A DNA stretch of 64,000 bases. Origin: Halomarinibacterium sp034670265. GTDB lineage: Bacteria > Bacteroidota > Bacteroidia > Flavobacteriales > Flavobacteriaceae. Position numbers and translations under genes: made by a program. Shown here one piece after another: positions 1 to 8,797 of this stretch (the first letter of the stretch is position 1; each line of letters begins with the position of its first letter). The stretch covers positions 62,001 through 126,000 of the forward strand of contig JAXMNU010000003.1 in assembly GCA_034670265.1 (NCBI GenBank). Direction: 5' to 3'. The notes beneath the pieces are model-generated. The model worked only from the letters and a program-made list of their open reading frames with translations, was not told the DNA's origin and searched no databases.

Positions 1-371
1 TGTTTTCTGAAAATGACCTAGTAGGCTGCATCACCATTTCTACTTTAAAAGATGAAGAATACAAGGCTATACAGTGGCTTACTCCAGATGCTACAAACTT
101 TTATATCCACCGATTGGCTATACATCCTAAATTTCAGCATAGAGGATTTGCAAAGCAACTTATGGATTTTGCTGAAAGCCTTGCTTGTGAAAAGAAAGCA
201 ACATCAATTCGATTAGATACTTTCAGTAAAAATAGTCGCAACCAAAAATTTTATGAAGCAAGAGGCTACACCAAACTTGGCAATATCTTTTTCCCTAAGC
301 AAAGTGAATTTCCTTTTTATTGCTACGAATTACCTATAGTTTCTACCTTACCAAAGAAAAATAGCCCGTAA
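1..371 (+). CDS. GNAT family N-acetyltransferase, 5'-truncated by the window edge
   Basis: The reading frame is open from base 3 to the stop at 369-371 and gives about 122 residues; the true start lies before the window. The visible part ends the GNAT fold: a strand reading FYIHRLAIHP is followed by the acetyl-CoA pyrophosphate-binding loop QHRGFAKQL, then ATSIRLDTFSKN and the late NQKFYEARGYTKLG segment typical of GNAT enzymes. It would transfer an acetyl group from acetyl-CoA to an amine; the substrate cannot be told. The last 29 bases overlap the 3' end of the convergent T9SS gene. Family call is secure, function is not. Confidence 0.85.
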   Translation, partial: FSENDLVGCITISTLKDEEYKAIQWLTPDATNFYIHRLAIHPKFQHRGFAKQLMDFAESLACEKKATSIRLDTFSKNSRNQKFYEARGYTKLGNIFFPKQSEFPFYCYELPIVSTLPKKNSP

Positions 372-2067
372 ATACACGATTATCGTTAGTAGTCGCTTTG
401 TACCAATACCCATCTGCTGGCAGTGGTATATTATTATAGCGCCCATCCCAACCCCTGCTAGTTCGTCCTACCCTAGCTACTAACTTACCATTTCTGTCAA
501 AAATAGAAATCACAGAAATAATGAGTGCATTTGTTTTTGGGGGAACATACTGCCAATAATCATTGTAACCATCACCGTTAGGTGAAAAATAAGGTGGAAA
601 CCCTGAGGGTGGAAAGTTAAGCTGAAAGGATTCTTCCGTTTCGCCACAACCATTTTTATCTCTCACTTTTACAGTGTGTGTCCCTGCCGAAAGATTAATG
701 AAAAAGTTATTTTCTGTAAATTCTGAATCATCGAAAGAGTATTCGTAATCACCCAATCCTGAAACTTCCAAGGTAACGGTAAATAGTTGCCCAATCTGAA
801 CTTTAAAAATCTCTTCAATTACAGGGGCAGAAGAGGATATCACGGTAAATTCTTTTGTAAACGAACATTCAATAGATACTTCTCCTTCAATTATGATATT
901 ATAAACTTCATAACGATATAATCCGTTTTCAGAAATATCTGCAAAAGAAGCTTCAGAAATTAGCTCTTCTCCTGCTGAAGTATCTATTTGATACCAGCGA
1001 TACCCATCAGCATTATCTGGAGATACAACTCTAGTGGGAAGGCTATTGTCACAAATTCCTACCGTATCTGGAAAATTGCTTTCAGGATAATAGGAAATAA
1101 GTTCCCCTGTTTCGGAATCAAAAAATGGCCCGCAGCCTAAGATAGTGGAAAAAAATTCTTGCCCACAAGACTGTGCCTCGCCTGCCGCATTAAAAGGAAC
1201 TATCCTTACAAAATAGGTGTTGTTCGATTCAAAATTAAGGACATAGGTAGAAGTATCTGTAAATGTAGCACCATCAAGAATATCATTTACGAATGGGGTT
1301 TTCCCTATATAGACTCTATATCCTATGGCATTAGGCACAGGTTTCCATTGCAGAAAGGGTGACAAAGAAACATTTATGGCACCATTTATAGGAGTGATGA
1401 GTTGTGTGCAAATGGGTGGTTCTCCTAAAGAACCTGTGGTAAAACTTTCTTCCAAACAATCGAATGAAAATCCATTTTCATTATAGGGAGTAATTTTTAC
1501 ATAAATAGTTGTACTTGGAGGAAAATTTGTTGGCGGGTTATAAGTAAGCACGTTTCCAAGGTCAAAATCATTTAAAATATCCCCAACTCCTGGTGAAGTG
1601 CCAATAGTAATATGATAGCCCAGTGCTCTCGCCGCATAACTCCAAATTAAATTTGTTCCCACATTTACGTCGATATCACCATCTTCAGGATTTAGAAGAA
1701 TTGCACAACCAGGAGCCATAGTAACATCCTGAGTAGTGAAAGACTGGCTGGGGCACACAATATCATCTTGGTCAAAAAAGAAGAGCGTAATGGTAACATA
1801 AATTGTGGAGGATTCAGGTAGTCCAAAAGGCGGTGAAAATGTAGTGTCGCTTCCAACTAGTTGTTCGTTTATAATATCAGTTCCTCCTACAGTTGTGCCA
1901 ATAGAAATAATATACCCTGTTACTCCTGAAACTTGTTCCCAAGTGATACTGGTATCCACAGGAACATTTGTAGTGCCTTGCATTGGACTAATTAAAGCTG
2001 GGCAATCTTGTGCCCAAAATATTTGGGAAAATAGTAAGCAAATGAAGTAAATGATTTTTTTAATCAT
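343..2067 (-). CDS. Secreted T9SS type B sorting-domain protein with three FnIII-like repeats
   Basis: A 574-residue protein with a signal peptide at about residues 1-20 ending WAQ. Three repeats of about 95 residues follow (about 21-112, 121-212 and 220-310). Each opens with a Cys and a pattern like LI.P..G..NV, then W....GY.I.IGT, as in fibronectin-III-like modules. The C-terminal 85 residues (about 490-574) begin YFSPNGDGYNDYW, the hallmark of the 'gliding motility-associated C-terminal domain', used as a type B signal for the type IX secretion system. It is therefore expected at the cell surface or released, perhaps as an adhesin; the ligand is unknown. A TAAAGATA (minus TATCTTTA) at 2141-2148 is a possible but imperfect promoter. 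Confidence 0.88.
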   Translation of the reverse strand: MIKKIIYFICLLFSQIFWAQDCPALISPMQGTTNVPVDTSITWEQVSGVTGYIISIGTTVGGTDIINEQLVGSDTTFSPPFGLPESSTIYVTITLFFFDQDDIVCPSQSFTTQDVTMAPGCAILLNPEDGDIDVNVGTNLIWSYAARALGYHITIGTSPGVGDILNDFDLGNVLTYNPPTNFPPSTTIYVKITPYNENGFSFDCLEESFTTGSLGEPPICTQLITPINGAINVSLSPFLQWKPVPNAIGYRVYIGKTPFVNDILDGATFTDTSTYVLNFESNNTYFVRIVPFNAAGEAQSCGQEFFSTILGCGPFFDSETGELISYYPESNFPDTVGICDNSLPTRVVSPDNADGYRWYQIDTSAGEELISEASFADISENGLYRYEVYNIIIEGEVSIECSFTKEFTVISSSAPVIEEIFKVQIGQLFTVTLEVSGLGDYEYSFDDSEFTENNFFINLSAGTHTVKVRDKNGCGETEESFQLNFPPSGFPPYFSPNGDGYNDYWQYVPPKTNALIISVISIFDRNGKLVARVGRTSRGWDGRYNNIPLPADGYWYKATTNDNRVFTGYFSLVR

Positions 2068-2211
2068 TTCTGAAAAAACAAATTATAAACGGAAAGAATA
2101 GAGTTCCCTCTTATTAATTTTCATAGCGTTTTATAGCTATTAAAGATACGGCTTTTTCACATCTGTCTCAACTGCAAAGCCTAATTCTGGCTTCTATTAA
2201 ATTGTAATTAG

Positions 2212-2219
2212 TAATTTTG
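2212..2219 (+). promoter_or_regulatory. TAnnTTTG -7 box 4 bases before the MATE gene start
   Basis: TAATTTTG matches the Bacteroidota -7 consensus exactly. Only four bases (CCGC) separate it from the TTG start, so transcription should begin at or next to the start codon. No obvious -33 TTG element is seen. Confidence 0.6.
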
Positions 2220-2223
2220 CCGC

Positions 2224-3567
2224 TTGTCACAACCAGCAACAAATATTTCCTTTAAACGAATTCAGCAATTGGCTATCCCAGCCATTATTGCAGGTATCGC
2301 AGAGCCTGTGCTTTCTACCACCGATGCAGCAGTCGTGGGAAACATCCCTGAATATGGCACCGAATCACTTGCGGCTGTGGGGGTTGTTGGCTTTTTTCTT
2401 TCCACATTAATTTGGGTTTTGGCGCAAACACGCAGTGCCATTGCCGCCATAATAGCACAAAATTTAGGCGCAGGAAAAATTGAAGACATTAAAAATTTTC
2501 CAGCACAAGCCATCTATTTCAATATCATCCTTAGTGTTATTGTTTTATTCTCCACCTATTTCTTTGTTGAAGAAATTTTTAGGCTACTCAATGCCGAAGG
2601 ACTCATCCTTCAGTTTAGTATTGATTATTACAATATTCGCGTTTGGGGGTTTCCATTAACGCTTTTCACCTTTGCTGTTTTTGGAATATTTAGAGGGCTA
2701 CAAAACACCCTTTGGCCTATGACCATTGCCATTGTAGGGGCAACCATAAACATAGGTTTGGATTTTGCTTTGGTGTACGGAATAGAAGGATACATTCCTG
2801 TAATGGGAATTAAAGGGGCCGCTTGGGCAAGCCTCATTGCACAAAGTATTATGGCGTTGTTAGCATTAGCTCTTGTGCTTACCAAAACTAATACGTCCTT
2901 GAGACTGCGCTTTCCTCTTCACCCAGAAATAAATCGCCTTGTAAGCATGAGCTTTAACTTGTTTATTCGATCTATTGCACTAAACGCTGCATTAATGTTA
3001 GCAGTTCGAGAGGCCACAGCCTTAGGTAAAGAATTTATTGCAGCCCATGCCATTGCCATAAATATTTGGCTTTTTACTGCCTTTTTTATCGATGGTTATG
3101 GAGCCGCGGGGAATATTCTTGGGGGTAAATTGTTAGGTGCAAAGGAGTATAAAACGCTTTGGAAACTTACTAAAAAAGTAACTATTTACAATCTCTTAGT
3201 TGCTACCATGCTTGCTGTGCTTTGTATAGTTTTCTATAAGCCCTTAGGGAGTATTTTTATTAAAGACATGGCTGTACTTACCGTTTTTTACGCGATGTTT
3301 TTTATGGTGATTATTAGCCAGCCTTTCAATGCTATCGCTTTTACTCTGGATGCCATTTTTAAAGGACTTGGAGAAATGGCTTATTTACGAAATGTCCTAA
3401 TAGGGGCAACTCTAGTAGGCTTCATCCCATTTTTGTATTTAGCAATCTATATGGATTTGGGCCTTATTGGAATTTGGATTGCAATTCTTACTTGGATAGC
3501 CTATAGAGCCATTGCATTAATAATTAAGTTTTACCGAAAATACCTTCCGTTAGCTAAAAACAATTAA
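2224..3567 (+). CDS. MATE family multidrug/organic cation exporter (DinF-like)
   Basis: A 447-residue polytopic membrane protein with about 12 hydrophobic segments and MATE features, including an early IPAIIAGIAEPVLSTTDAAVVG stretch split over positions 17-38 and the repeated half at FNLFIRSIALNAALMLAVREATALG. It should export toxic organic cations or metabolites in exchange for Na+ or H+. The start is TTG at 2224: an in-frame stop at 2212-2214 leaves no upstream ATG, and a promoter box ends four bases before it. The stop codon interlocks with that of the convergent oxygenase on TTAA at 3564-3567. Substrate is unknown. Confidence 0.9.
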   Translation: MSQPATNISFKRIQQLAIPAIIAGIAEPVLSTTDAAVVGNIPEYGTESLAAVGVVGFFLSTLIWVLAQTRSAIAAIIAQNLGAGKIEDIKNFPAQAIYFNIILSVIVLFSTYFFVEEIFRLLNAEGLILQFSIDYYNIRVWGFPLTLFTFAVFGIFRGLQNTLWPMTIAIVGATINIGLDFALVYGIEGYIPVMGIKGAAWASLIAQSIMALLALALVLTKTNTSLRLRFPLHPEINRLVSMSFNLFIRSIALNAALMLAVREATALGKEFIAAHAIAINIWLFTAFFIDGYGAAGNILGGKLLGAKEYKTLWKLTKKVTIYNLLVATMLAVLCIVFYKPLGSIFIKDMAVLTVFYAMFFMVIISQPFNAIAFTLDAIFKGLGEMAYLRNVLIGATLVGFIPFLYLAIYMDLGLIGIWIAILTWIAYRAIALIIKFYRKYLPLAKNN

Positions 3568-4199
3568 CGGGTTTTAAGCCAACCTGTAATGCTTAATCTT
3601 TCTGAAGCTTTTACAACCTTTACTTCGTGCTCCAACACTTGGCTTTCAAAAATAACGATACGACCAGGTAAAGGCAATAATTCTAAAGGTTTGTCTTCAA
3701 GATATAGTGTTAACTCTCCCCCATACTCCTTAGGCCAATGGGCTTCGTTTAAATAACACACAATGGAAAGTTTTCTTCTATCGTCATTTTGAAACGTATC
3801 CAAATGTCTTTTATAAAATGTGCCTTGGGGATAAACAGCATAATGAAATTCCTTTTGAAGAATTCCCATAAAACAGGTCCTATTAAGGTAGGATACTAAT
3901 TCATTAATTTTCTGAAAAAACAGCTGCTCCGCTAAATCTGCTTTCGTTTCATCTATCCACAAAATAAAATCGCCTCGTATCGTTTTATCAATTTCTTCAT
4001 TAACACGGCTTCCAATAGCCGATTTTTTAAAACGATCGGCCTCATATTTTGCCATTAAATTTGTACGCAATGCTATAACTTCGGCTTCAGTAAAAAAAGC
4101 ATCTACAACACTATATTGTTGTTGCATTAAGTCTTCAATTATAGATTCGAACAATGGATTCTCAACAAAATCCAATTGCTCATATAATTCTTTGCTCAT
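3564..4199 (-). CDS. 2OG-Fe(II) oxygenase, prolyl-4-hydroxylase-like
   Basis: A 211-residue cytosolic protein. The double-stranded beta-helix of Fe(II)/2-oxoglutarate oxygenases is shown by the iron triad H132-x-D134 (YKRHLDTF) and H191 (VLEHEV), with R201 (ERLSITGW) placed to bind 2-oxoglutarate. GRIVIFES before H191 fits the P4H/PHD pattern. It should hydroxylate a protein side chain or small molecule; ribosomal or translation-factor prolyl hydroxylases are one possibility. It is divergent from queD across a 94-base gap that contains its own promoter box and a large inverted repeat. Substrate unknown. Confidence 0.85.
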   Translation of the reverse strand: MSKELYEQLDFVENPLFESIIEDLMQQQYSVVDAFFTEAEVIALRTNLMAKYEADRFKKSAIGSRVNEEIDKTIRGDFILWIDETKADLAEQLFFQKINELVSYLNRTCFMGILQKEFHYAVYPQGTFYKRHLDTFQNDDRRKLSIVCYLNEAHWPKEYGGELTLYLEDKPLELLPLPGRIVIFESQVLEHEVKVVKASERLSITGWLKTR

Positions 4200-4221
4200 A
4201 GCTATTCTTGAAAAAAGTGTG

Positions 4222-4229
4222 CAAATATA
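4222..4229 (-). promoter_or_regulatory. TAnnTTTG -7 box for the 2OG oxygenase gene
   Basis: CAAATATA on the plus strand reads TATATTTG on the minus strand, an exact consensus match, with 22 bases between it and the ATG at 4199. Confidence 0.6.
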
Positions 4230-4240
4230 CTCTAAGAAAC

Positions 4241-4280
4241 TACAGTATTTTCAAAAATAAATTAAATTGAAAATACTGTA
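4241..4280. promoter_or_regulatory. Perfect 14-bp inverted repeat, candidate operator
   Basis: TACAGTATTTTCAA at 4241-4254 is repeated as its exact reverse complement TTGAAAATACTGTA at 4267-4280, with a 12-base AT-only spacer. The right arm shares its last two bases (TA) with the queD promoter box at 4279-4286. It lies outside both predicted transcripts and has no T-tract, so it acts more plausibly as a DNA binding site than as a terminator. Confidence 0.6.
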
Positions 4281-4286
4281 TCTTTG
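4279..4286 (+). promoter_or_regulatory. TAnnTTTG -7 box for queD
   Basis: TATCTTTG matches the consensus exactly and ends seven bases before the ATG at 4294, giving a leader of at most a few bases. Confidence 0.65.
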
Positions 4287-4293
4287 ACACCTT

Positions 4294-4743
4294 ATGGGAA
4301 CGATTAGAATAACAAAACAATTTACATTTGAAACGGGCCATGCACTCTACGGCTACGATGGTAAATGCCGCAATGTACATGGGCATAGTTACAAACTTTC
4401 GGTAACGGTCATTGGAAATCCTATTGAAGATTCTACAAATGTAAAATTTGGAATGGTTATCGATTTTAGTGATTTAAAAAAGATCGTCAAAGAAGAAATT
4501 GTGGATGTATTTGATCACGCAACTGTTTTTAATAAAAACACCCCTCACGTAGAATTGGCCAAAGAACTTTCACAACGTGGCCACAATGTACTATTAGTCA
4601 ATTATCAACCCACTAGCGAAATGATGGTCATTGATTTTGCCGAAAAAATTAAAGCAAGGCTTCCCAAAAATATAACTTTACATTCTTTAAAATTACAGGA
4701 AACCGAAACCAGTTATGCTGAATGGTTTGCTGATGATAATTAA
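4294..4743 (+). CDS. queD: 6-pyruvoyl-tetrahydropterin synthase / 6-carboxytetrahydropterin synthase
   Basis: A 149-residue T-fold enzyme. H16 (ETGHALYG), H29 and H31 (NVHGHSY) are the zinc ligands and C25 (GKCRNVHG) is the catalytic cysteine. The C-terminal ETETSYAEWF holds the conserved pterin-binding glutamate. In queuosine synthesis QueD converts dihydroneopterin triphosphate to 6-carboxy-tetrahydropterin; related PTPS enzymes serve biopterin synthesis, and the sequence cannot fully separate the two. folB, which uses the same precursor line, lies elsewhere in the window at 62 kb. It is probably controlled through the inverted repeat that overlaps its promoter. Confidence 0.88.
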   Translation: MGTIRITKQFTFETGHALYGYDGKCRNVHGHSYKLSVTVIGNPIEDSTNVKFGMVIDFSDLKKIVKEEIVDVFDHATVFNKNTPHVELAKELSQRGHNVLLVNYQPTSEMMVIDFAEKIKARLPKNITLHSLKLQETETSYAEWFADDN

Positions 4744-4756
4744 ATTCTAAATGTCT

Positions 4757-4776
4757 CCCTGAGCGCAGTCGAAGGG
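4757..4776. repeat. Short dispersed flavobacterial repeat (CCCT...AGGG type)
   Basis: CCCTGAGCGCAGTCGAAGGG sits in the 56-base gap between queD and lpxH, with CCCT/AGGG ends and a T-rich run just after. From memory, close variants of GAGCGxAGTCGAAGGG are scattered in intergenic regions of many Flavobacteriaceae. It may end queD transcription. Only one copy is in this window, so the repeat status rests on prior knowledge. Confidence 0.5.
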
Positions 4777-4787
4777 TCTTTTTTCTC

Positions 4788-4795
4788 TATCTTTG
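4788..4795 (+). promoter_or_regulatory. TAnnTTTG -7 box 4 bases before lpxH
   Basis: TATCTTTG is an exact consensus match. Four bases (AAGT) separate it from the ATG at 4800, predicting a leaderless transcript. Confidence 0.6.
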
Positions 4796-4799
4796 AAGT

Positions 4800-5558
4800 A
4801 TGCAACTACCCAATGGTAAAAAAATTTATTTTTCAAGCGACAACCATTTAGGGGCTCCTACCCCTTCGGAAAGTTTACCTCGTGAAAAAAAGTTTGTGGC
4901 TTGGTTAGATGAAGTCAAAGAGGATGCTGCCGCAATTTTCTTGTTGGGCGATTTATTCGATTTTTGGTTTGAATATAAAACCGTGGTTCCTAAAGGGTTC
5001 GTTCGCGTTTTGGGAAAGCTTGCCGAAATTAGCGATAGCGGAATTCCTATTTACTTCTTTGTTGGGAATCATGACCTTTGGATGCACGATTACTTTGAAA
5101 AAGAACTCAATATTCCCGTGTATCGCGATGTGAAAGAATTCACTTTTAATAATAAATCATTTTTAATTGGGCACGGCGACGGAAAAGGCCCTGGAGACAA
5201 AGGTTACAAACGAATGAAAAAGGTGTTTATCAATCCATTTTCCAAATGGTTGTACCGTTGGTTGCACCCAGATTGGGGTATGCGGTTGGCGCAATATCTT
5301 TCCGTAAAAAATAAATTAATCTCTGGAGACGAAGACCGAAAATTTCTAGGCGAAGACCAAGAATGGTTAGCGCTTTATGCCAAAAGAAAATTGGAAGAAA
5401 AACATTACGATTACTTTGTTTTTGGACATCGACATTTACCTATGAAAATTGACGTTGGTGAACAATCCGTCTATTACAATTTAGGCGATTGGATAAATCA
5501 TTACACCTATGGCGTTTTTGATGGAACTTCTTTTGAACTGAAAGAATTTACTCCTTAA
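4800..5558 (+). CDS. lpxH: UDP-2,3-diacylglucosamine diphosphatase
   Basis: A 252-residue calcineurin-like phosphoesterase. The metal motifs appear in order: SSDNHLG (D14, H16), LLGDLFDFWFEY (D51), VGNHDLWM, IGHGDGKGPGDKGY and the late FGHRHLPM. The LFDFWFEY and GDGKGPGDKGYK signatures match LpxH-type enzymes, which cleave the pyrophosphate of UDP-diacylglucosamine to lipid X on the inner face of the inner membrane in lipid A synthesis. The last 11 bases overlap the convergent recJ gene. A different phosphoesterase role is unlikely. Confidence 0.87.
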   Translation: MQLPNGKKIYFSSDNHLGAPTPSESLPREKKFVAWLDEVKEDAAAIFLLGDLFDFWFEYKTVVPKGFVRVLGKLAEISDSGIPIYFFVGNHDLWMHDYFEKELNIPVYRDVKEFTFNNKSFLIGHGDGKGPGDKGYKRMKKVFINPFSKWLYRWLHPDWGMRLAQYLSVKNKLISGDEDRKFLGEDQEWLALYAKRKLEEKHYDYFVFGHRHLPMKIDVGEQSVYYNLGDWINHYTYGVFDGTSFELKEFTP

Positions 5559-7239
5559 TGTCTTTAATTCGCAATTGAAGGCTCACATTTCCCTGCCATT
5601 CATTTTCATCAATCACATAAGCTATTTTAAAAGGCTTTCCGTTACAAGTAATCTCCTCTTTCTCTGCCATCCCAAAACCAATCCCTGTAAATTGATTAGA
5701 ACTTCCTTGCTTCATGACCAAGCGTAAATGGGTTTTGTCTTCACCCACTGTTTTTCCGTAGCCCACATCTTTCACATTTTTACTCATAAAAACAGGGGTC
5801 ATATTTCCAGGACCAAAGGGCGCAAATTGTTTCAGTAAACGATAAAATTTTGGCGTGATGTCGTTAAAATCAATTTCTGCATCAATCTTGATTTCGGGTG
5901 TTAATAAGCTGGGATCTATTGTTTCAGAAACCACTTTTTCGAAGGCTTCTTTAAAGTTTTTAAAATCCTTTTCAAACAAGGTAAGTCCGGCTGCATATTT
6001 ATGACCACCAAATTGTTCAATATATTCTGAACAACCTTCCAAGGCATTATACACATCAAACCCTTTTACCGATCGCGCCGAAGCTGCTAGGGTATCGCCA
6101 TTTTTTGTAAAAACTAAGGTAGGACGATAGTAGGTTTCGGTTAATCGTGAAGCCACGATCCCAATCACTCCTTTATGCCACGAATCTTTATAGACAACCG
6201 TTGTCATTCGGTTTTCCTCTTTGTTTTCAATAATTTGCTGCAGTGCCTCTTCGGTAATTAGCTGATCTGTTTCTCTTCTTTCCGTATTAAATGCTTCAAT
6301 TTCCACGGCATATTCCGCAGCTTTGTTGATATCGGTTTCGGTTAAAAGTGTCACTGCATGATTACCGTGTTTCATACGTCCTGCCGCATTAATACGAGGT
6401 GCAATGATAAAAACCACATCGGTGATGGTAAGCGTTTGCTTTTTTACTTGTTTCAGTATCGCTTTAAAACCCGTTCGCGGATTGGCATTAATCACTTTTA
6501 ATCCATAATGTGCTAAAATCCTATTTTCACCAGTAATGGGAACAATATCGGCACCTATTGCCGTGGCAACCAAATCTAAATACAGTAGTAAATCTTCAAT
6601 TTTTTGATCTCGGTTTTGCGCCAATGCTTGGACGAGTTTAAATCCAACCCCACAACCGCACAATTCTTTATAAGGATACTCGCAGTCCTCTCTTTTAGGA
6701 TCTAAAACAGCCACTGCTTTTGGAATTTCACTGCCTGGGCGATGGTGATCACAAATAATAAAGTCGATTCCTTTTTCAGAAGCATACGCTACTTTTTCAA
6801 TGGCTTTTATGCCACAATCGAGCGCAATGATTAAACTAAAACCGTTGTCTTCGGCGAAATCAATCCCTTGATAGGAAATGCCGTAGCCCTCATCATACCT
6901 ATCTGGAATATAGGTGGCGACATTGGGGTAATAGGTTTTGAGATAGGAAGATAGTAACGCAACGGAAGTTGTTCCGTCCACATCATAATCGCCGTAGATT
7001 AGAATGTTTTCTTCGTTTTCAATCGCTTTTTCGATTCGAGCTACAGCCTTGTCCATATCCATCATTAGATAGGGATCGTGAAGATCGTCAAGACTTGGGC
7101 GAAAGAATTTTTTGGCTTCTTCAAAGGTTTCAATACCCCGTTGCACTAATAAAGTAGCCACAAAAGATTCCACTCCCAATGCATTTGAAAGTTGAGTAAC
7201 TTTTTCTTTTTCCGGTTTCGGTAAAAGGGTCCAGCGCAT
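5548..7239 (-). CDS. recJ: Single-stranded-DNA-specific 5'-3' exonuclease
   Basis: A 563-residue DHH-family nuclease. Motif I is YGDYDVDGTTS (D84, D86, D88), motif II centres on D141 in ALDCGIK and motif III is CDHHRPG (D164, H165, H166). The DHHA1 region carries HKGVIGIVASRL and the OB domain FAPFGPGNMTPVF. RecJ degrades ssDNA in recombination, mismatch and base-excision repair. I chose the ATG at 7239: it gives the family N-terminus MRWTLLPKP, whereas 16 further residues upstream are not typical. TACCTTTA on the minus strand near 7280 is an imperfect promoter candidate. Confidence 0.94.
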   Translation of the reverse strand: MRWTLLPKPEKEKVTQLSNALGVESFVATLLVQRGIETFEEAKKFFRPSLDDLHDPYLMMDMDKAVARIEKAIENEENILIYGDYDVDGTTSVALLSSYLKTYYPNVATYIPDRYDEGYGISYQGIDFAEDNGFSLIIALDCGIKAIEKVAYASEKGIDFIICDHHRPGSEIPKAVAVLDPKREDCEYPYKELCGCGVGFKLVQALAQNRDQKIEDLLLYLDLVATAIGADIVPITGENRILAHYGLKVINANPRTGFKAILKQVKKQTLTITDVVFIIAPRINAAGRMKHGNHAVTLLTETDINKAAEYAVEIEAFNTERRETDQLITEEALQQIIENKEENRMTTVVYKDSWHKGVIGIVASRLTETYYRPTLVFTKNGDTLAASARSVKGFDVYNALEGCSEYIEQFGGHKYAAGLTLFEKDFKNFKEAFEKVVSETIDPSLLTPEIKIDAEIDFNDITPKFYRLLKQFAPFGPGNMTPVFMSKNVKDVGYGKTVGEDKTHLRLVMKQGSSNQFTGIGFGMAEKEEITCNGKPFKIAYVIDENEWQGNVSLQLRIKDIKE

Positions 7240-7374
7240 AGTTTTTCTGAAAATAAATTTGTGGGAAGCTAAAGAGTAAAGGTACAAATTTCAAGAAAAT
7301 GAACGTAGTTTCCTTTTTTAAAAATTCCGTATCTTGTAACTAACAAACTCCCCATAATTTTTAAAAATATAGCT

Positions 7375-8796
7375 ATGAAAAATATTTGCTTTCTTTTTTT
7401 GTTGTTTACAACAGTTTCGTTTGCACAGGATGGTAGTTTAGATACTTCGTTTGGAGATAATGGTATTTCATTTCTAGATTTTGGTAGTGATCACATCCAT
7501 GTTCGAGGCATAAATGAATTATCTGATGGCTCCTATCAAGTAGTTGCAAAAAGATTGACTACGGGAGGTCCTACGTTATTAGTTAGGTTTCTAAATGATG
7601 GAACATTGGATTTATCTTATGGTGATAATGGAATTATAACATATCCACACGGGTTTCCCCGTAAAAGTTGGACTGTTGAAAATGATAAAACTTTGGTATA
7701 TACCGGGGTAAGTGGTGTTGGAGGTGTTTTTCGAAGATATTTAAATGATGGTGGTGTAGATACTACTTTTGGCAATGACGGAGAATTAATTCCTTTTCCT
7801 TCTATTCTAGGTGATGATGTAGGATATATAAATGAAAATAATAAAATTGTTTGTGCCGGTCGAGATGAATCATACTTTACCATAAAAGTATATGATTTGG
7901 AGGGTAATCCTGATATTACTTTTGGAAATAATGGTCAATTAAGTTTTAATGTCAACAAACAAGTTCTTTGGGAGAGCGATCTCCATTTTAGACCTAACAT
8001 TGGTGTCTTTTTGACAATATGTTATTTAGAAAATAGTACAAGAAAATACGCTATGTTGAAATATCTAACAAATGGGGAATTAGACACAAGCTTTGGAGAG
8101 AATGGTGAAGTTCCAATTCCTACTCCCCCTGAAAATTGGAATTCAAATAATTATTTATCATTTTTTGAGGATGACTCTATTCTAATTAATTCTATCATTG
8201 TATATGACGATATGGCTTTTGGTCGAATCTATAAAACCAATTCTTCTGGTGTATATAATACATCTTTTGGTGTAATACAAAGTCTTATTTCGAGTATTAT
8301 TATACAACCTAATCAAAGATTTTTGATACTATCCCGACAAAGTGGAATATCTTCTAATGGAGGTCGAATGTTTATGAACAGATATTACGCAGGTGGCGAT
8401 GTAGATCCAAGCTTCCAATTTAATACAAATGATGTTCCTGAAGTGTTTGATGTTACATATATAATAGATAGTCAAGGTAAAATTGTAGTAACAACCAGTG
8501 AATATACTGGGAGAAATTTATTAGTTTTTAGACTGGAAAATGACCCTTTAGGTATTTCAGGTTTTGAGCCACAAAAATTAGTGGTTACTCCTAACCCAAC
8601 CTCTGGGAAATTTAGGGTTCAAAATGCACGTTTTTCTTCCGAAAATGCAGAATACAAAATTGCGGATGTTTCAGGAAAGATTATTAAAAAAGGTGTTTTA
8701 GAAAATGCTGAAGACACTATCGATATTTCTTTTGCCGAAAAAGGAATCTACTTTTTAAAAATTCAAAACCAAACATTTAAACTCATTAAAAATTAA
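7375..8796 (+). CDS. Secreted delta-60 repeat protein with T9SS type A sorting domain
   Basis: A 473-residue protein with a signal peptide ending SFAQ at about residue 18. Repeats of about 50-60 residues carry the delta-60 pattern, for example GSLDTSFGDNGI, GTLDLSYGDNGI, GGVDTTFGNDGE and GELDTSFGENGE, each followed by beta strands, so the middle probably folds as a beta-propeller. The last ~80 residues begin LVVTPNPTSGKF and end GIYFLKIQNQTFKLIKN, the type A T9SS signal. It should be exported across the outer membrane. Function unknown. The following gene starts one base after its stop. Confidence 0.88.
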   Translation: MKNICFLFLLFTTVSFAQDGSLDTSFGDNGISFLDFGSDHIHVRGINELSDGSYQVVAKRLTTGGPTLLVRFLNDGTLDLSYGDNGIITYPHGFPRKSWTVENDKTLVYTGVSGVGGVFRRYLNDGGVDTTFGNDGELIPFPSILGDDVGYINENNKIVCAGRDESYFTIKVYDLEGNPDITFGNNGQLSFNVNKQVLWESDLHFRPNIGVFLTICYLENSTRKYAMLKYLTNGELDTSFGENGEVPIPTPPENWNSNNYLSFFEDDSILINSIIVYDDMAFGRIYKTNSSGVYNTSFGVIQSLISSIIIQPNQRFLILSRQSGISSNGGRMFMNRYYAGGDVDPSFQFNTNDVPEVFDVTYIIDSQGKIVVTTSEYTGRNLLVFRLENDPLGISGFEPQKLVVTPNPTSGKFRVQNARFSSENAEYKIADVSGKIIKKGVLENAEDTIDISFAEKGIYFLKIQNQTFKLIKN

Positions 8797-8797
8797 T

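Noticed and set aside
7315..7367. 12-bp inverted repeat TTTTTAAAAATT / AATTTTTAAAAA before the delta-60 repeat gene
   Set aside because: Both arms are low-complexity A/T runs and each arm is nearly palindromic itself, so the match is expected by chance in such sequence.
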